Under the pieces are notes generated by a model. The model saw only the letters and a list, made by a program, of their open reading frames with translations, was not told where the DNA came from and ran no database searches. From Kappaphycus alvarezii (taxonomy: Eukaryota > Rhodophyta > Florideophyceae > Gigartinales > Solieriaceae), in NCBI GenBank assembly GCA_002205965.3, contig NADL03000537.1:62001-126000 (forward strand): 64,000 nucleotides of DNA, read 5' to 3'. Below are positions 49,133 through 57,420 of the stretch, one piece after another (within the stretch, counting starts at the first letter, position 1; every line of letters begins with the position of its first letter). The position numbers and the translations under genes were made by a program.

Positions 49133-49184
49133 ACGGTCTATCGGCACCGTGATGCGGAGCTGACGCGCGTAAGGATCCAATCCT

Positions 49185-49584
49185 ATGAGGATTCATCTCA
49201 CCAGTATCTTTGTCGACGACCAAAACCGAGCGAAGAAATTTTACACCGATGTTCTCGGTTTCACGCTGAAGCATGATGTTCCCATGGGCGGGCATCGTTG
49301 GTTAACCGTCGTATCCTGCGAAGACACCGGCGGGACGGAGTTGCTCCTGGAGCCAAGTGATCATCCCGCTGTTCAACCGTATCGTGATGCGCTGGTTTCC
49401 GATGGTATTCCAGCGCATTCATTTCAGGTTACCAACCTCGATGCGGAGCGCAAAAGACTGGGGGGGGCACGGCGTGAAGTTCGCTCAGGAGCCTAGAGAC
49501 GCCGGTTCGGTTCGCATCGCGGTTTTTGATGATACGTGCGGGAACCTGATTCAGTTAGTCCAAATGATCGATCGGACGCCCTAA
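49185..49584 (+). pseudogene. Glyoxalase/bleomycin-resistance (VOC) protein, frameshifted in a G run
   Basis: The first frame encodes the N-terminal beta-alpha-beta motif (LTSIFVDDQNRAKKFYTDVL, GFTLKHDVPMGGHRW, TELLLEPSDHP). It then runs into the G8 tract at 49460-49467, after which it terminates at 49496. The other frame supplies the second half: HGVKFAQEPRDAGSVRIAVF and DDTCGNLIQLVQ. With seven Gs instead of eight the protein would be 132 residues, a normal single-domain VOC length. The homopolymer location makes a sequencing error or phase-variable tract the two obvious explanations. The substrate is unknown. Confidence 0.88.
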
Positions 49585-49613
49585 ACCGAGCGCCCTACCC
49601 CAGAAAATCTTCG

Positions 49614-50447
49614 CTACTGAGCACGAAGTTCAAAGGGAAATTCAACGGCGACGAGTTCACACGTAACAAGCTGCGGAAAGCGGAGTTCTTCGATCACATC
49701 CGCAATACAACTCTCAAGCGAAGCGCTTGACGCCAACTCGCTTTGGAGCTTCACAGCGGCGGTCAACCCCGCAGGCGTAACCAGGAACTCTGCGTCGACT
49801 TGACCCTGATGAGCAAGTGATGACGTCAACTGGAGCTCGCGATCAAAGCAGTATTGCACCTGAAGTTTAACGTCTACCAAGCGTGCAATCACATGACTGC
49901 GCTCGAGCGCTCGTTCGGTGCCCATGATTTTCTTCTTTTCCAATTCACCGCGGCGGTAGCGACATCGTGCTGCTTCACGCCCCCGTCGTGAGAAGATCCG
50001 CCATGAACCATCCGGTTTCCCCGCAGCAAAGCTGCCGACAAAACTGCGCGTGCCGTCGCGACGCCACCCTTCATAGCGACCGGATTTCACCCCATCTTCG
50101 AAGTGTCCCGTCAGACGTTGCTGACCCGTGCTGTCGAAGATCTCCCAAACCCCGTGGAGCATGCCGTCTCGGTAGCTTCGACGTTCGAGGATCTCGCCGT
50201 CTCGAGCGAAACGCACCCAAAGCCCGTGCGGGCGACCCTGGCGATGACCCTCTACCCACCGCAGACCACCATCGTCGCCGCGATTCCACATCGGACCGTC
50301 AACAACCCCCCTCGCGTCAACGCAACTCGTCGTCACGCTACCATCGGCGAGGGTAAGTGTTTGCTCTCGACGGTTGGATGGACATTCAAGGTCGTTAGCA
50401 CTCAGGATACCACTGACTACCCACCATGCGAACACGCACCCGCTCAT
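49614..50447 (-). CDS. Secreted MORN-repeat protein with AgmX/PglI-type C-terminal domain
   Basis: A signal peptide (about 1-18 from ATG 50447) is followed by MORN-like repeats at about 60-175 with the W/G-rich pattern RPHGLWVRFARDGEILE, LHGVWEIFDSTGQ, KSGRYEGWRRDGT and KPDGSWRIFSRRG. A C-terminal domain follows with VQYCFDRELQ and GQVDAEFLVTPAGLTAAVKL, ending ESCIADVIEELRFP. That domain is the AgmX/PglI C-terminal (TonB-like) type frequent in myxobacteria. MORN repeats of this bacterial kind are beta-hairpin arrays of unclear role. ATG 50447 was preferred over 50501 because it places the hydrophobic signal at the N-terminus. Confidence 0.78.
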   Translation of the reverse strand: MSGCVFAWWVVSGILSANDLECPSNRREQTLTLADGSVTTSCVDARGVVDGPMWNRGDDGGLRWVEGHRQGRPHGLWVRFARDGEILERRSYRDGMLHGVWEIFDSTGQQRLTGHFEDGVKSGRYEGWRRDGTRSFVGSFAAGKPDGSWRIFSRRGREAARCRYRRGELEKKKIMGTERALERSHVIARLVDVKLQVQYCFDRELQLTSSLAHQGQVDAEFLVTPAGLTAAVKLQSELASSASLESCIADVIEELRFPQLVTCELVAVEFPFELRAQ

Positions 50448-50566
50448 GGCGAAGCCGTCACCGTGATGGCCCTCGGATACCCGCTGTGGTAGAGCAGGCA
50501 AAAAGATATCCCGACTGCGTCGCGTGTGTGTAAGGCCAGTTGGGCCGCCAATCGAGGAGATCTACC

Positions 50567-51106
50567 ATGTCCCACCACCCGATCGCAGGTATCAGCAACG
50601 CAGACAACAGCGATTCAAGCACAGCGACGCTCGAGGCCCGCTCCAACGAACCGGGTGCGTTCACCGGGTACTTCGACGAGGGAGTCGCCAAGGCCATCGG
50701 TAATGGCGAGATGACCATCGGCCAGTGGACCGCGCATGCCATCGAAGTATCGGGGAAGGATCTGCGATCCGCAGACCTCGGTGAGCTGGCCTCTGAGCCG
50801 GGCTTCATCGCTGCGGCAAGCCAGCATGCGATCACGATGCGGCCGCAAAACGCTCATCTGCGTGGTCGAACCGCCGAAAGCAGGCTCGAAGCCGGAGAGA
50901 GTTACCACACGAGCTTCGGCCGTGCGGTCCAAGAGCTGGCAGAGCTTTACAAGAAAAATCCGAGCACCTTCGATGAAATCCTTTCGGCCGCGCCGAACGC
51001 CACATCGGCGGCAACCTCTGAGGCGCAACGCGGGCACCTCCACGCAACCGGGCAGGTCCCATCCATCGGCCTTCCCTTGCCAACCCGAGCACCCGGCGAT
51101 ACCTGA
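50567..51106 (+). CDS. Protein of unknown function
   Basis: A 179-residue soluble protein with no recognisable family. It starts with a Ser/Thr-rich tail (SHHPIAGISNADNSDSSTAT) and has a predicted helical middle (GYFDEGVAKAIGNGEMTIGQ; ELAELYKKNPSTFDEIL). It ends in a disordered Pro/Ser/Thr stretch. ATG 50567 has GAGGAGAT 6-13 bases upstream. There is no signal peptide or membrane segment. It lies directly upstream of murB and could be co-transcribed. The helical core flanked by low-complexity ends could suit an effector or structural protein, but nothing specific supports that. Confidence 0.7.
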   Translation: MSHHPIAGISNADNSDSSTATLEARSNEPGAFTGYFDEGVAKAIGNGEMTIGQWTAHAIEVSGKDLRSADLGELASEPGFIAAASQHAITMRPQNAHLRGRTAESRLEAGESYHTSFGRAVQELAELYKKNPSTFDEILSAAPNATSAATSEAQRGHLHATGQVPSIGLPLPTRAPGDT

Positions 51107-51113
51107 TCGCCGG

Positions 51114-52196
51114 GTGGCGGCCGATCGGCCGGTCTCTTCGAACCCTCTGCTCGGCGCGAAACGCACTTTGACCTGGCACATTCAGCCCCGTGACCTAGCC
51201 CCCCTCACTACTCTCGAGCTCGGGGGTCCAGCGGATCATTACGTCGAGGCCGAGGGTCTCGACGAGGTCCGAGACTGTCTGGCCGCTGCACGCGAAGACC
51301 GTCTACCCCTCACCGTTCTCGGAGGTGGCTCGAACGTGGTGATCGCCGACGACGGCGTTGAAGGCGTCGTGCTCCACCTGGTCGGAGCCCGCATTGAGTG
51401 TCGGGATACTGGCCGCGTTTATGCGAGCGCAGCCACCCCGTGGGATGACGTTGTGGCGTTTTGCGTCGACTCCCGGCTCGCGGGTCTGGAAGGGATGAGT
51501 GGGATCCCGGGGCAAGTTGGAGCCGCGCCGATTCAAAACATCGGCGCTTACGGACAAGAGCTCGCTGATCGGGTGGTTGCGATTCACGCCATCGACCGCC
51601 GCTGCCTGGATCGCATTCGCCTGCCCGCGTCGGCATGCGCCTTTGGCTATCGGTCGAGCATCTTTAAGCGCGAGGCACGCGATCGCTACGTGATCGTCGG
51701 GATCGAGCTGGATCTGGTTGCAAGCGACACCGCATCCGTACGCTACGGCGAGCTCGAAGATACCCTCGGCGCGAAGCGCGCCTCTCTCAAGGAGATCCGC
51801 GATGCGGTGGTGAGCCTTCGTGCACGGAAATCGATGGTTCTTCGCGACGGCGATCCCAATCGTCGAAGCGTAGGCTCGTTCTTTATCAATCCGGCAGTTG
51901 AAAAAACCGCTTTGCGCCAGATCGCCGAGCGTGCGGGAGCACCCGTACCCCACCATGTGCTCAACGCTACGTCGGTGAAACTTTCGGCGGCCTGGCTTAT
52001 CGAACGCGCGGGCTTCCACAAAGGCACCCGTCGAGGTGCCGTCGGGATCTCGAGCGCTCATGCCTTGGCTCTGGTCAATCACGGCGGCGCTCGAGCCGCA
52101 GAGCTTCGTACCTTCGCCGAGGAGATCCAACGCACGGTGTTCGACGACTTCGCCGTTAAACTCGAATTTGAGCCGACCTGGCTCGGTCGCTTTTGA
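51114..52196 (+). CDS. murB: UDP-N-acetylenolpyruvoylglucosamine reductase MurB
   Basis: FAD- and NADPH-dependent reductase that completes UDP-MurNAc for peptidoglycan synthesis. FAD-binding features are TTLELGGPADHYVEA and LTVLGGGSNVVIADDG. LEGMSGIPGQVGAAPIQNIG and AYGQE follow, then RSVGSFFINP with the catalytic Ser and the terminal FAVKLEFEPTWLG. It is of the E. coli-like (type I) form by the long central and C-terminal parts. The true start is uncertain: in-frame GTG 51114 (360 residues) or TTG 51168 are both possible, and the frame is open much further upstream but overlaps the previous gene. Confidence 0.93.
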   Translation: MAADRPVSSNPLLGAKRTLTWHIQPRDLAPLTTLELGGPADHYVEAEGLDEVRDCLAAAREDRLPLTVLGGGSNVVIADDGVEGVVLHLVGARIECRDTGRVYASAATPWDDVVAFCVDSRLAGLEGMSGIPGQVGAAPIQNIGAYGQELADRVVAIHAIDRRCLDRIRLPASACAFGYRSSIFKREARDRYVIVGIELDLVASDTASVRYGELEDTLGAKRASLKEIRDAVVSLRARKSMVLRDGDPNRRSVGSFFINPAVEKTALRQIAERAGAPVPHHVLNATSVKLSAAWLIERAGFHKGTRRGAVGISSAHALALVNHGGARAAELRTFAEEIQRTVFDDFAVKLEFEPTWLGRF

Positions 52197-52311
52197 CTCG
52201 GAAAAACCGGCCTGGCCGCAAAACCCAACTCGACGCACCAGCCGCAGCCAAGCATGCACGCCATGGCGGACCCGTTGCGCTTGTGAGGCGCCGCGGATAG
52301 ATCCCAGCCAC

Positions 52312-52872
52312 ATGACCAACGACCAGAACTCGGACAAACGCTCGGCGTGGGCGATCTCGCGGATCCGCACGATCCCCGATTTTCCCCAAAGCGGAATTCA
52401 GTTTCGTGATATCACGACGCTCCTTGCCGACCCCTATGGCTTCCGCAAGGCGGTGGACGAATTGGTGCAGCTCTGCACGGGGTACGCTATCGACCGCGTC
52501 GTCGGCATTGAATCCCGGGGATTTATCTTGGGCGGGGCTATGGCCCACCAACTTGGGGCAGGCTTCGTCCCGGTGCGCAAGGCGGGTAAGCTCCCGGCGC
52601 AGACCCTCAACGAGCGCTACGAACTCGAGTACGGTGAAGACGAGCTCCAGCTCCACGTCGATGCGATCGCCAAAAGTGATCGCGTGCTCTTGGTCGACGA
52701 TCTCGTCGCCACGGGGGGAACCGCCTGCGCCGCAGCGAATCTCATCGAGCGCTGTGGCGCAACAATCGTCGCGGCGTGCTTCGTGATCGATTTGCCCGAC
52801 CTTGGAGGGAGCCAAAAGCTCCGCAACCGTGGCCTGGAGGTCGCAAGTCTCTGCTGCTTTGAAGGAGATTAG
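52312..52872 (+). CDS. apt: Adenine phosphoribosyltransferase
   Basis: Salvages adenine to AMP with PRPP. The 186 residues show RIRTIPDFPQSGIQFRDIT and LLADPYGF, then VVGIESRGFILGGAMAHQLG, VPVRKAGKLP and the PRPP-binding motif VLLVDDLVATGGTA. ATG 52312 was chosen, although the frame is open from 52036, because the family starts here. No strong ribosome-binding site is visible. Confidence 0.95.
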   Translation: MTNDQNSDKRSAWAISRIRTIPDFPQSGIQFRDITTLLADPYGFRKAVDELVQLCTGYAIDRVVGIESRGFILGGAMAHQLGAGFVPVRKAGKLPAQTLNERYELEYGEDELQLHVDAIAKSDRVLLVDDLVATGGTACAAANLIERCGATIVAACFVIDLPDLGGSQKLRNRGLEVASLCCFEGD

Positions 52873-52933
52873 CCACGCGGGCACGGCTAATACGGGCGCT
52901 TCATCACTGTCGATCCCGCGGCCGGGTCACACC

Positions 52934-54373
52934 ATGCGAACGCGACTCTTAGGATGCGTAGCATCGCTCTTTCTGCTTGCAACGCTGCCCCGCTTTTTGC
53001 TCCGCGGTATGTTCGTTGACGGTGTGACCTACGCAGCGATCGCCCTCAACCTTGCCGAGGGGCGTGGCACGGCTTGGCGATTGTTCTTCACGCCATCGAA
53101 GTACCGCTGGTTCACGGACCACCCGCCGCTCGGGATTTGGCTGCAGGTGCCGGGCTACCTCGCTTTTGGTGACGAGCTTTGGGTCGAAACCGCCTTCAGC
53201 CTGGTTTGGGGAGTCCTGTTCCTGGCCGCTATGGCTAGCGTTTGGCGAGCCGTTGGACACCACACCACCTACGGAGTCTGGTGGAGTGGGTTGCTTCTCG
53301 TGGTGATGCCGATCACGAGCTGGGCGTTTCTCAACAACCTGTTGGAGAATATCGCGGGGACATTCACGAGCTTCGCCGTCGCCTGCGCACTTCTCGCGGC
53401 TCGTGGCTCCACCACTCGAGCCCTCTGGGCGGGGATCGGCTCGGGGGTGTTGCTCACCGCAGCCTTCCTCACCAAAGGCCCGGTGGGCCTCTTCCCTCTG
53501 GCAAGTCCACTGCTCGCCTCGATGGTTCTTCCCGGTGTTCGGTATCGACAAGCCATGATCGCAACGCTGGCCATGTTGGCCGCACCCATGATCTTCGCGC
53601 TGTGGGCGTCGACGCACGAAGAAGCTTCGGCATACCTCTCGCGCTACCTCGGAAACCAGGTTATGCGGAGCTTGGCGGGAGACCGAGCGGTTAGATCGTC
53701 AAGGCTCTACATCGTGCGCAAGCTGTTTGAAGAAGCTCTCCTCGGCCCTATCCTTGTCCTCAGTTTAGCCAGCGCGGTCGCCAAAAGGTGGCCAGCCAAA
53801 CGGCTTGAACCCCCAACTCGACTGATGCTCGCAATCGCGCTGTCAGCGAGCCTACCGATCGTAGTGAGCCCGAAGCAGAGCGCATTCTACCTGCTCCCAT
53901 CCTTACCGTACTACGCACTTGCACTCGCATCGCACTTTGCCGCACTGCCGGCGCAATTTGAGCGATGGCTCGAAGCTTCACCCAAAAGAGTTCGCGCAAC
54001 TCGGGCATTTTCAGCAACACTGGCTATTCTTGCCTTCGTGGGCATGGGGGTACTCCGAGGTCGCGTGATCGGCAACCGCGACTTCAACCACGACTTCGTC
54101 GTCCAGTCGCTCGCTATTGAACGAGACGAGAGCGCTCAGGTCTGCCCGCAGCAGCTCAAAACATTCACGCTTGCGGCACTTTTTTGGCGCCACTTCCGGC
54201 TCGACTTAAAGAGCTTCGACTCCCCGCACGGTCTTGTCTTAACCGGCGCGGGCGACGAGCGCTGTGCCCTGCCGCAGGCGTGTGAGCCCATCCATCCACC
54301 CACCGCAACGACGTTCACCCTCTTTCGTTGTCCTCTGCAAAACTCACCCGGCCAGCTCGGTTCACCGATGTGA
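52934..54373 (+). CDS. GT39/ArnT-like membrane glycosyltransferase
   Basis: A 479-residue polytopic inner-membrane protein of the PMT/ArnT (GT-C) type. The N-terminus LPRFLLRGMFVDGVTYAAIA carries the conserved Asp after the first helix, and FTDHPPLGIWLQVPGYLAFG carries the second acidic/His motif. Around ten further hydrophobic helices follow (for example FLAAMASVWRAVG, WWSGLLLVVMPITSWAFL), with a short soluble C-terminal part. Such enzymes move sugars from polyprenyl-phosphate carriers to lipid or protein. Donor and acceptor are unknown. ATG 52934 follows the apt gene by 61 bases. The stop overlaps the next start (TGATG). Confidence 0.82.
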   Translation: MRTRLLGCVASLFLLATLPRFLLRGMFVDGVTYAAIALNLAEGRGTAWRLFFTPSKYRWFTDHPPLGIWLQVPGYLAFGDELWVETAFSLVWGVLFLAAMASVWRAVGHHTTYGVWWSGLLLVVMPITSWAFLNNLLENIAGTFTSFAVACALLAARGSTTRALWAGIGSGVLLTAAFLTKGPVGLFPLASPLLASMVLPGVRYRQAMIATLAMLAAPMIFALWASTHEEASAYLSRYLGNQVMRSLAGDRAVRSSRLYIVRKLFEEALLGPILVLSLASAVAKRWPAKRLEPPTRLMLAIALSASLPIVVSPKQSAFYLLPSLPYYALALASHFAALPAQFERWLEASPKRVRATRAFSATLAILAFVGMGVLRGRVIGNRDFNHDFVVQSLAIERDESAQVCPQQLKTFTLAALFWRHFRLDLKSFDSPHGLVLTGAGDERCALPQACEPIHPPTATTFTLFRCPLQNSPGQLGSPM

Positions 54374-55257
54374 TGAAAGCCATGGGATTTGACGATCACT
54401 ACGCGGAGATCTTCAAGGCCCGCTGGCCAACGCTCCGGGAGGCCCTCGAGGCCCCGCCGGCGAAGATCGCGCGTCTCAACCCGTTTCACCCCGACCCTCT
54501 CCGCCACCTCCCTGACGATGCCGAAGCTGAGGAGAGCTCGCCAGACTGCTATGCATCTAGGAGGTTCTCACCCCCATCGGGCGAAGCACCCCTTCCCTAC
54601 TACATCATGGACCTCGCTTCGGTTTGGGCTGCGCGGGCTCTAGGGGTTCAGCCTGGCGATCGTGTGCTCGATCTCTGTGCGGCTCCTGGAGGCAAGGCGC
54701 TCATCCTGGCCGAGGGCTTGGCGGGACAAGGAGAGCTCGTGGTCAACGAGCCATCGCGGGCGCGGCGCCATCGCTTGAGGGCGGTTCTCGACGCCTACCT
54801 TCCGGAGAAGCTCCGGCGGGCCATCACCATTCTCGGGCGCGACGGCACCCGGATGGGCCTCCAGCAACCGGAGGGTTTTGACCGCGTGCTGGTCGATGCA
54901 CCCTGCTCGTCAGAAGGACACGTCCTGCGGGATCCTGCGGCACTGGCCCAATGGTCGCCGGCTCGCTCCAAACAGCTCGCGATCCGCCAAGGGGCGCTAC
55001 TGGCGGCGGGAATGGACTGCACCGCGCCGGGCGGACGCCTGGTCTACTGCACCTGCGCACTCGCTCCACGCGAGAATGAAGAGGTTGTTCGAAGGATGAC
55101 GAAGAAAAGAGCGGGTATGTTTACAGCGCTAAAGATCCATGCACCTCGGGGTATCTCATGCGACCCCGGTCATTGTGTAGCGCCAGATCGCGATGGTTGG
55201 GGGCCACTATACTATGCGGTGCTCGAAAAGCGCTTCCGCGAGCCTCACTTTGCGTAA
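54373..55257 (+). CDS. RsmB/NOP2-family RNA (cytosine-5) methyltransferase
   Basis: SAM-dependent m5C methyltransferase of 294 residues. VLDLCAAPGGKALILAEGL is the SAM motif. DRVLVDAPCSSEGH holds the first motif Cys, and LVYCTCALAPRENEEVV the TC cysteine; the two-Cys mechanism is intact. There is no NusB-like N-domain, so it is closer to the RsmF/YebU or NSUN-like branch than to RsmB proper. ATG 54373 overlaps the upstream stop. The 3' end overlaps the convergent lipoprotein gene by 13 bases. The rRNA or tRNA target is unknown. Confidence 0.9.
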   Translation: MKAMGFDDHYAEIFKARWPTLREALEAPPAKIARLNPFHPDPLRHLPDDAEAEESSPDCYASRRFSPPSGEAPLPYYIMDLASVWAARALGVQPGDRVLDLCAAPGGKALILAEGLAGQGELVVNEPSRARRHRLRAVLDAYLPEKLRRAITILGRDGTRMGLQQPEGFDRVLVDAPCSSEGHVLRDPAALAQWSPARSKQLAIRQGALLAAGMDCTAPGGRLVYCTCALAPRENEEVVRRMTKKRAGMFTALKIHAPRGISCDPGHCVAPDRDGWGPLYYAVLEKRFREPHFA

Positions 55258-56039
55258 CGAACCCTGATCGCCAGCGGCTCACCGGAGGCCTGACTGGTCT
55301 TGATCGAGTCGTAGTCGAACGTCCAAACCAAGGTATCTCCGAGCTGTCGCGTAGCGTTATGCTCCAAAACTTTGAGTGGCGCTTTGACCGAGATCTTCAT
55401 TTTCAATCGTTTCGTCGCCGCGCGCATAGGGGCTCTCACCGAGTCAGGGAGCTGGTCCAAACCGTCTTCGCCGTCGACCAAGCCCGCAAGGCCCCGTGCT
55501 CCACTCGAGGGGCCTTCGAGGGTGGTGCTGAGGGTGAGCGACTTGGCATCTTCTTCGACGACCAAGCCCCCAACGATCCCACTGCTGGCCGGCCCAGAAG
55601 AGATCGGATCGGCGTTTTGAGCTGCGTCTTCGAGCTGGATATCCCCGAGCTTCTTCACGTGGTCGAAGCTCAGCAAAGCGGCGAGGCCGAAGCGAAGGTC
55701 CTTATTCCGAGGCGTGTAGCGTCGCAGCTCAACACCGGGCGGCAGCCTGCGTTTAAGTTCGGCTCCTGAGCGCGTGATTCTTTCGCGAAGCTCCGTCGCT
55801 TGACCGCCAAGAAATTTCTTTCTGGCCGATTCGATCTCCTGAGCGGTGACCTCCTTCGCCTCTCCGCCGGTCGCCATCGACTTCTGGATATACGCCATCA
55901 TCGTGACCATGGGCTTCATATCCAGGTTAAAGTCCATCGAAGCTGTGCCCGAGAGGTTACGCCTGAGCTCGATAGTCTGTTCGACCTCAAAGCAACCACT
56001 CGTCAGTACGGCAAATAAGATGAATGCACGGCGAACCAT
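55245..56039 (-). CDS. Lipoprotein of unknown function
   Basis: A 264-residue protein with a lipobox signal peptide (AFILFAVLTSGC, Cys at about 16). The mature part begins FEVEQTIELRRNLSGTASMD and contains a helical region rich in Lys/Glu (about 55-100), a Gly/Ser-rich stretch, and a C-terminal beta pattern ending WTFDYDSIKTSQASGEPLAI. No family name was recognised; the overall style resembles small myxobacterial envelope lipoproteins. It converges with the RNA methyltransferase gene, overlapping it by 13 bases, and follows the cyclic-nucleotide-binding gene in the same direction. Confidence 0.8.
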   Translation of the reverse strand: MVRRAFILFAVLTSGCFEVEQTIELRRNLSGTASMDFNLDMKPMVTMMAYIQKSMATGGEAKEVTAQEIESARKKFLGGQATELRERITRSGAELKRRLPPGVELRRYTPRNKDLRFGLAALLSFDHVKKLGDIQLEDAAQNADPISSGPASSGIVGGLVVEEDAKSLTLSTTLEGPSSGARGLAGLVDGEDGLDQLPDSVRAPMRAATKRLKMKISVKAPLKVLEHNATRQLGDTLVWTFDYDSIKTSQASGEPLAIRVRYAK

Positions 56040-56121
56040 CGTACTCTCTCCCGTCCTAAATCTGAGCTTGATTCCGGATCACAAACGACCAGACCCCCAG
56101 ACCGACCGATCTTAAACCGAC

Positions 56122-56622
56122 TCAATGCGATTCATTTTTACCGTGTTCCGGCCCTTCCAAAGCCTCCGCCAGACCACCCGCGCTGCGGTCGATGGTCTCC
56201 TCGCTGCGTGCCAACCCGACCCGACTCACCGCCTCGTAGGCCGCCGGATAGTCGCCAAGGACTTCGAGGACCGGTTCGCGCGCAAAGGCGATGAGCTCGA
56301 CGGGTGTCTCCGAGGCGACGGTCGCGGTGCGAGGCTGCCCGGTTAGCGCCCCGATCTCACCGAAAAAACTTCCCGCCTCCAATACCGCCACACGCTCGGA
56401 GCCACCCGCATGATCGATGTGGACACTCAATGCCCCCGCAACCACAAGATAGAAGGTGTGCGCATCGCTCTCGCCCTGGCGGACGATGGTCTCGCCCGCC
56501 TCACGGTGCTCGATTTCACCAAAATGGGCCAGACGATCGATTCCGGCTGCGTCCACCAGAGACAGCAGCTCGGAATTTCTCGCAAAGCGCTCAAGCGCCC
56601 GTCGAACCGCGCTATCCAACAT
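56122..56622 (-). CDS. Cyclic-nucleotide-binding (CNB) domain protein
   Basis: A 166-residue, single CNB domain protein: LSLVDAAGIDRLAHFGEIEH, TIVRQGESDAHTFYLVVAGA, and the phosphate-binding cassette GSFFGEIGALTGQPRTATV with conserved Glu and Arg, so ligand binding looks possible. No DNA-binding helix-turn-helix follows, so it is not a CRP-type regulator; the C-terminus is an acidic helix. It could be a cNMP-sensing adaptor. Upstream is the decayed ABC-2 transporter region. Confidence 0.88.
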   Translation of the reverse strand: MLDSAVRRALERFARNSELLSLVDAAGIDRLAHFGEIEHREAGETIVRQGESDAHTFYLVVAGALSVHIDHAGGSERVAVLEAGSFFGEIGALTGQPRTATVASETPVELIAFAREPVLEVLGDYPAAYEAVSRVGLARSEETIDRSAGGLAEALEGPEHGKNESH

Positions 56623-56644
56623 AGTGGTGCCGAAGAGTGCCTGG

Positions 56645-56689
56645 CTAGAACCTCATCTGCAATAGGAATCCGACGTTCAACGTGGGTGC
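56645..56689. repeat. Upstream copy of a direct repeat: remnant 3' end of a beta-barrel gene
   Basis: These 45 bases match 57376-57420, the 3' end of the outer-membrane protein gene, at about 39 of 45 positions in the same orientation. Read on the minus strand they encode APTLNVGFLLQMRF and a stop, against APILNVGFQLQMSF and a stop in the intact gene. It is therefore a leftover C-terminus of a paralogue or a duplicated gene end. Confidence 0.8.
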
Positions 56690-57375
56690 AGCACAAGAAC
56701 CAGCCTGGGCCGAGTTCATCAGTATGACCGTAATCTGACATGATCATGGTCAGATGAAGAGAGCTAATTTTTTCCAATATTTTGGCAAGACAATTAATCG
56801 AGGCAGAGCACCTTATGGATTCAGATACACGAGTCGACGCACGAGTCTGTACGCCGACCGTCGTTTCGTTCGATCGGGTTTCAAAGAACTATAAGAACTC
56901 AGTCGCTGCTTTACGGTCTCGATAGGGCTACGCGGGACCGCCAACCGAACTCAAGGCGCTGGTTGGCGGCGATGCCGTCACCGTCGTTTACGAGAACGAG
57001 ATTGTCGCCGTAGTCCAGAATGCGGCGCAAGAGATCCCCCGGATTTCAACGGTCTTGCACAACCACGACGTTTCTTTGATCGAGATTCAGATGAAAAAGC
57101 CAAGTCTGTTTGATGTACCTGATCTTTTTCGGACAACTTTTCAGCCGCGCCCAACCGCTCTCGGCGAGTGCAAGCAGCTCTACAGAGTTCCTCGCACCCG
57201 GGATGGCGGTTTTGGCGGCAATGTTCGGCAGCATTTATTCGGGGATCGGCTCTCTGACCGATGTTGACAAGGGCATGTTCAATCGCATCGTGGTCGCACC
57301 TGTACCGCGGGCCTGACCTACGACCAAACCGCCGAGCGAATTGGCGTGGGTTGTGCTGCCCAACGGGATCTGGGT
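56690..57375 (+). pseudogene. Decayed DrrAB/NodJ-type ABC-2 transporter (ATPase and permease fragments)
   Basis: Three plus-strand fragments of a two-gene transporter remain in different frames. 56815-56925 encodes an ATPase start (VVSFDRVSKNYKNSVAALRS) and stops. 56941 to about 57109 encodes an ATPase C-terminus (PTELKALVGGDAVTVVYENE and later KKPSLFDV), as in DrrA proteins. 57110-57316 encodes a permease segment (SSTEFLAPGMAVLAAMFGS, GSLTDVDKGMFNRIVVAPVP) as in DrrB/NodJ. The nucleotide-binding core between the first two fragments is absent, so this is true decay and not one sequencing error. The area is flanked by the 45-base direct repeats, suggesting it entered or was rearranged there. 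56690-56814 holds nothing recognisable. Confidence 0.75.
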
Positions 57376-57420
57376 CTAGAAGCTCATTTGCAACTGGAAT
57401 CCGACGTTCAAAATGGGTGC
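57376..57420. repeat. Downstream copy of the 45-base direct repeat (inside the beta-barrel gene 3' end)
   Basis: This is the intact copy of the repeat described at 56645-56689; it encodes the last 14 codons and stop of the outer-membrane protein. The mismatches are spread along the repeat, so the duplication is not very recent or came from a paralogue. Confidence 0.8.

Noticed and set aside
52036-52311. Upstream extension of the apt frame
   Set aside because: It overlaps the end of murB in another frame and has no adenine phosphoribosyltransferase similarity; ATG 52312 fits the family.
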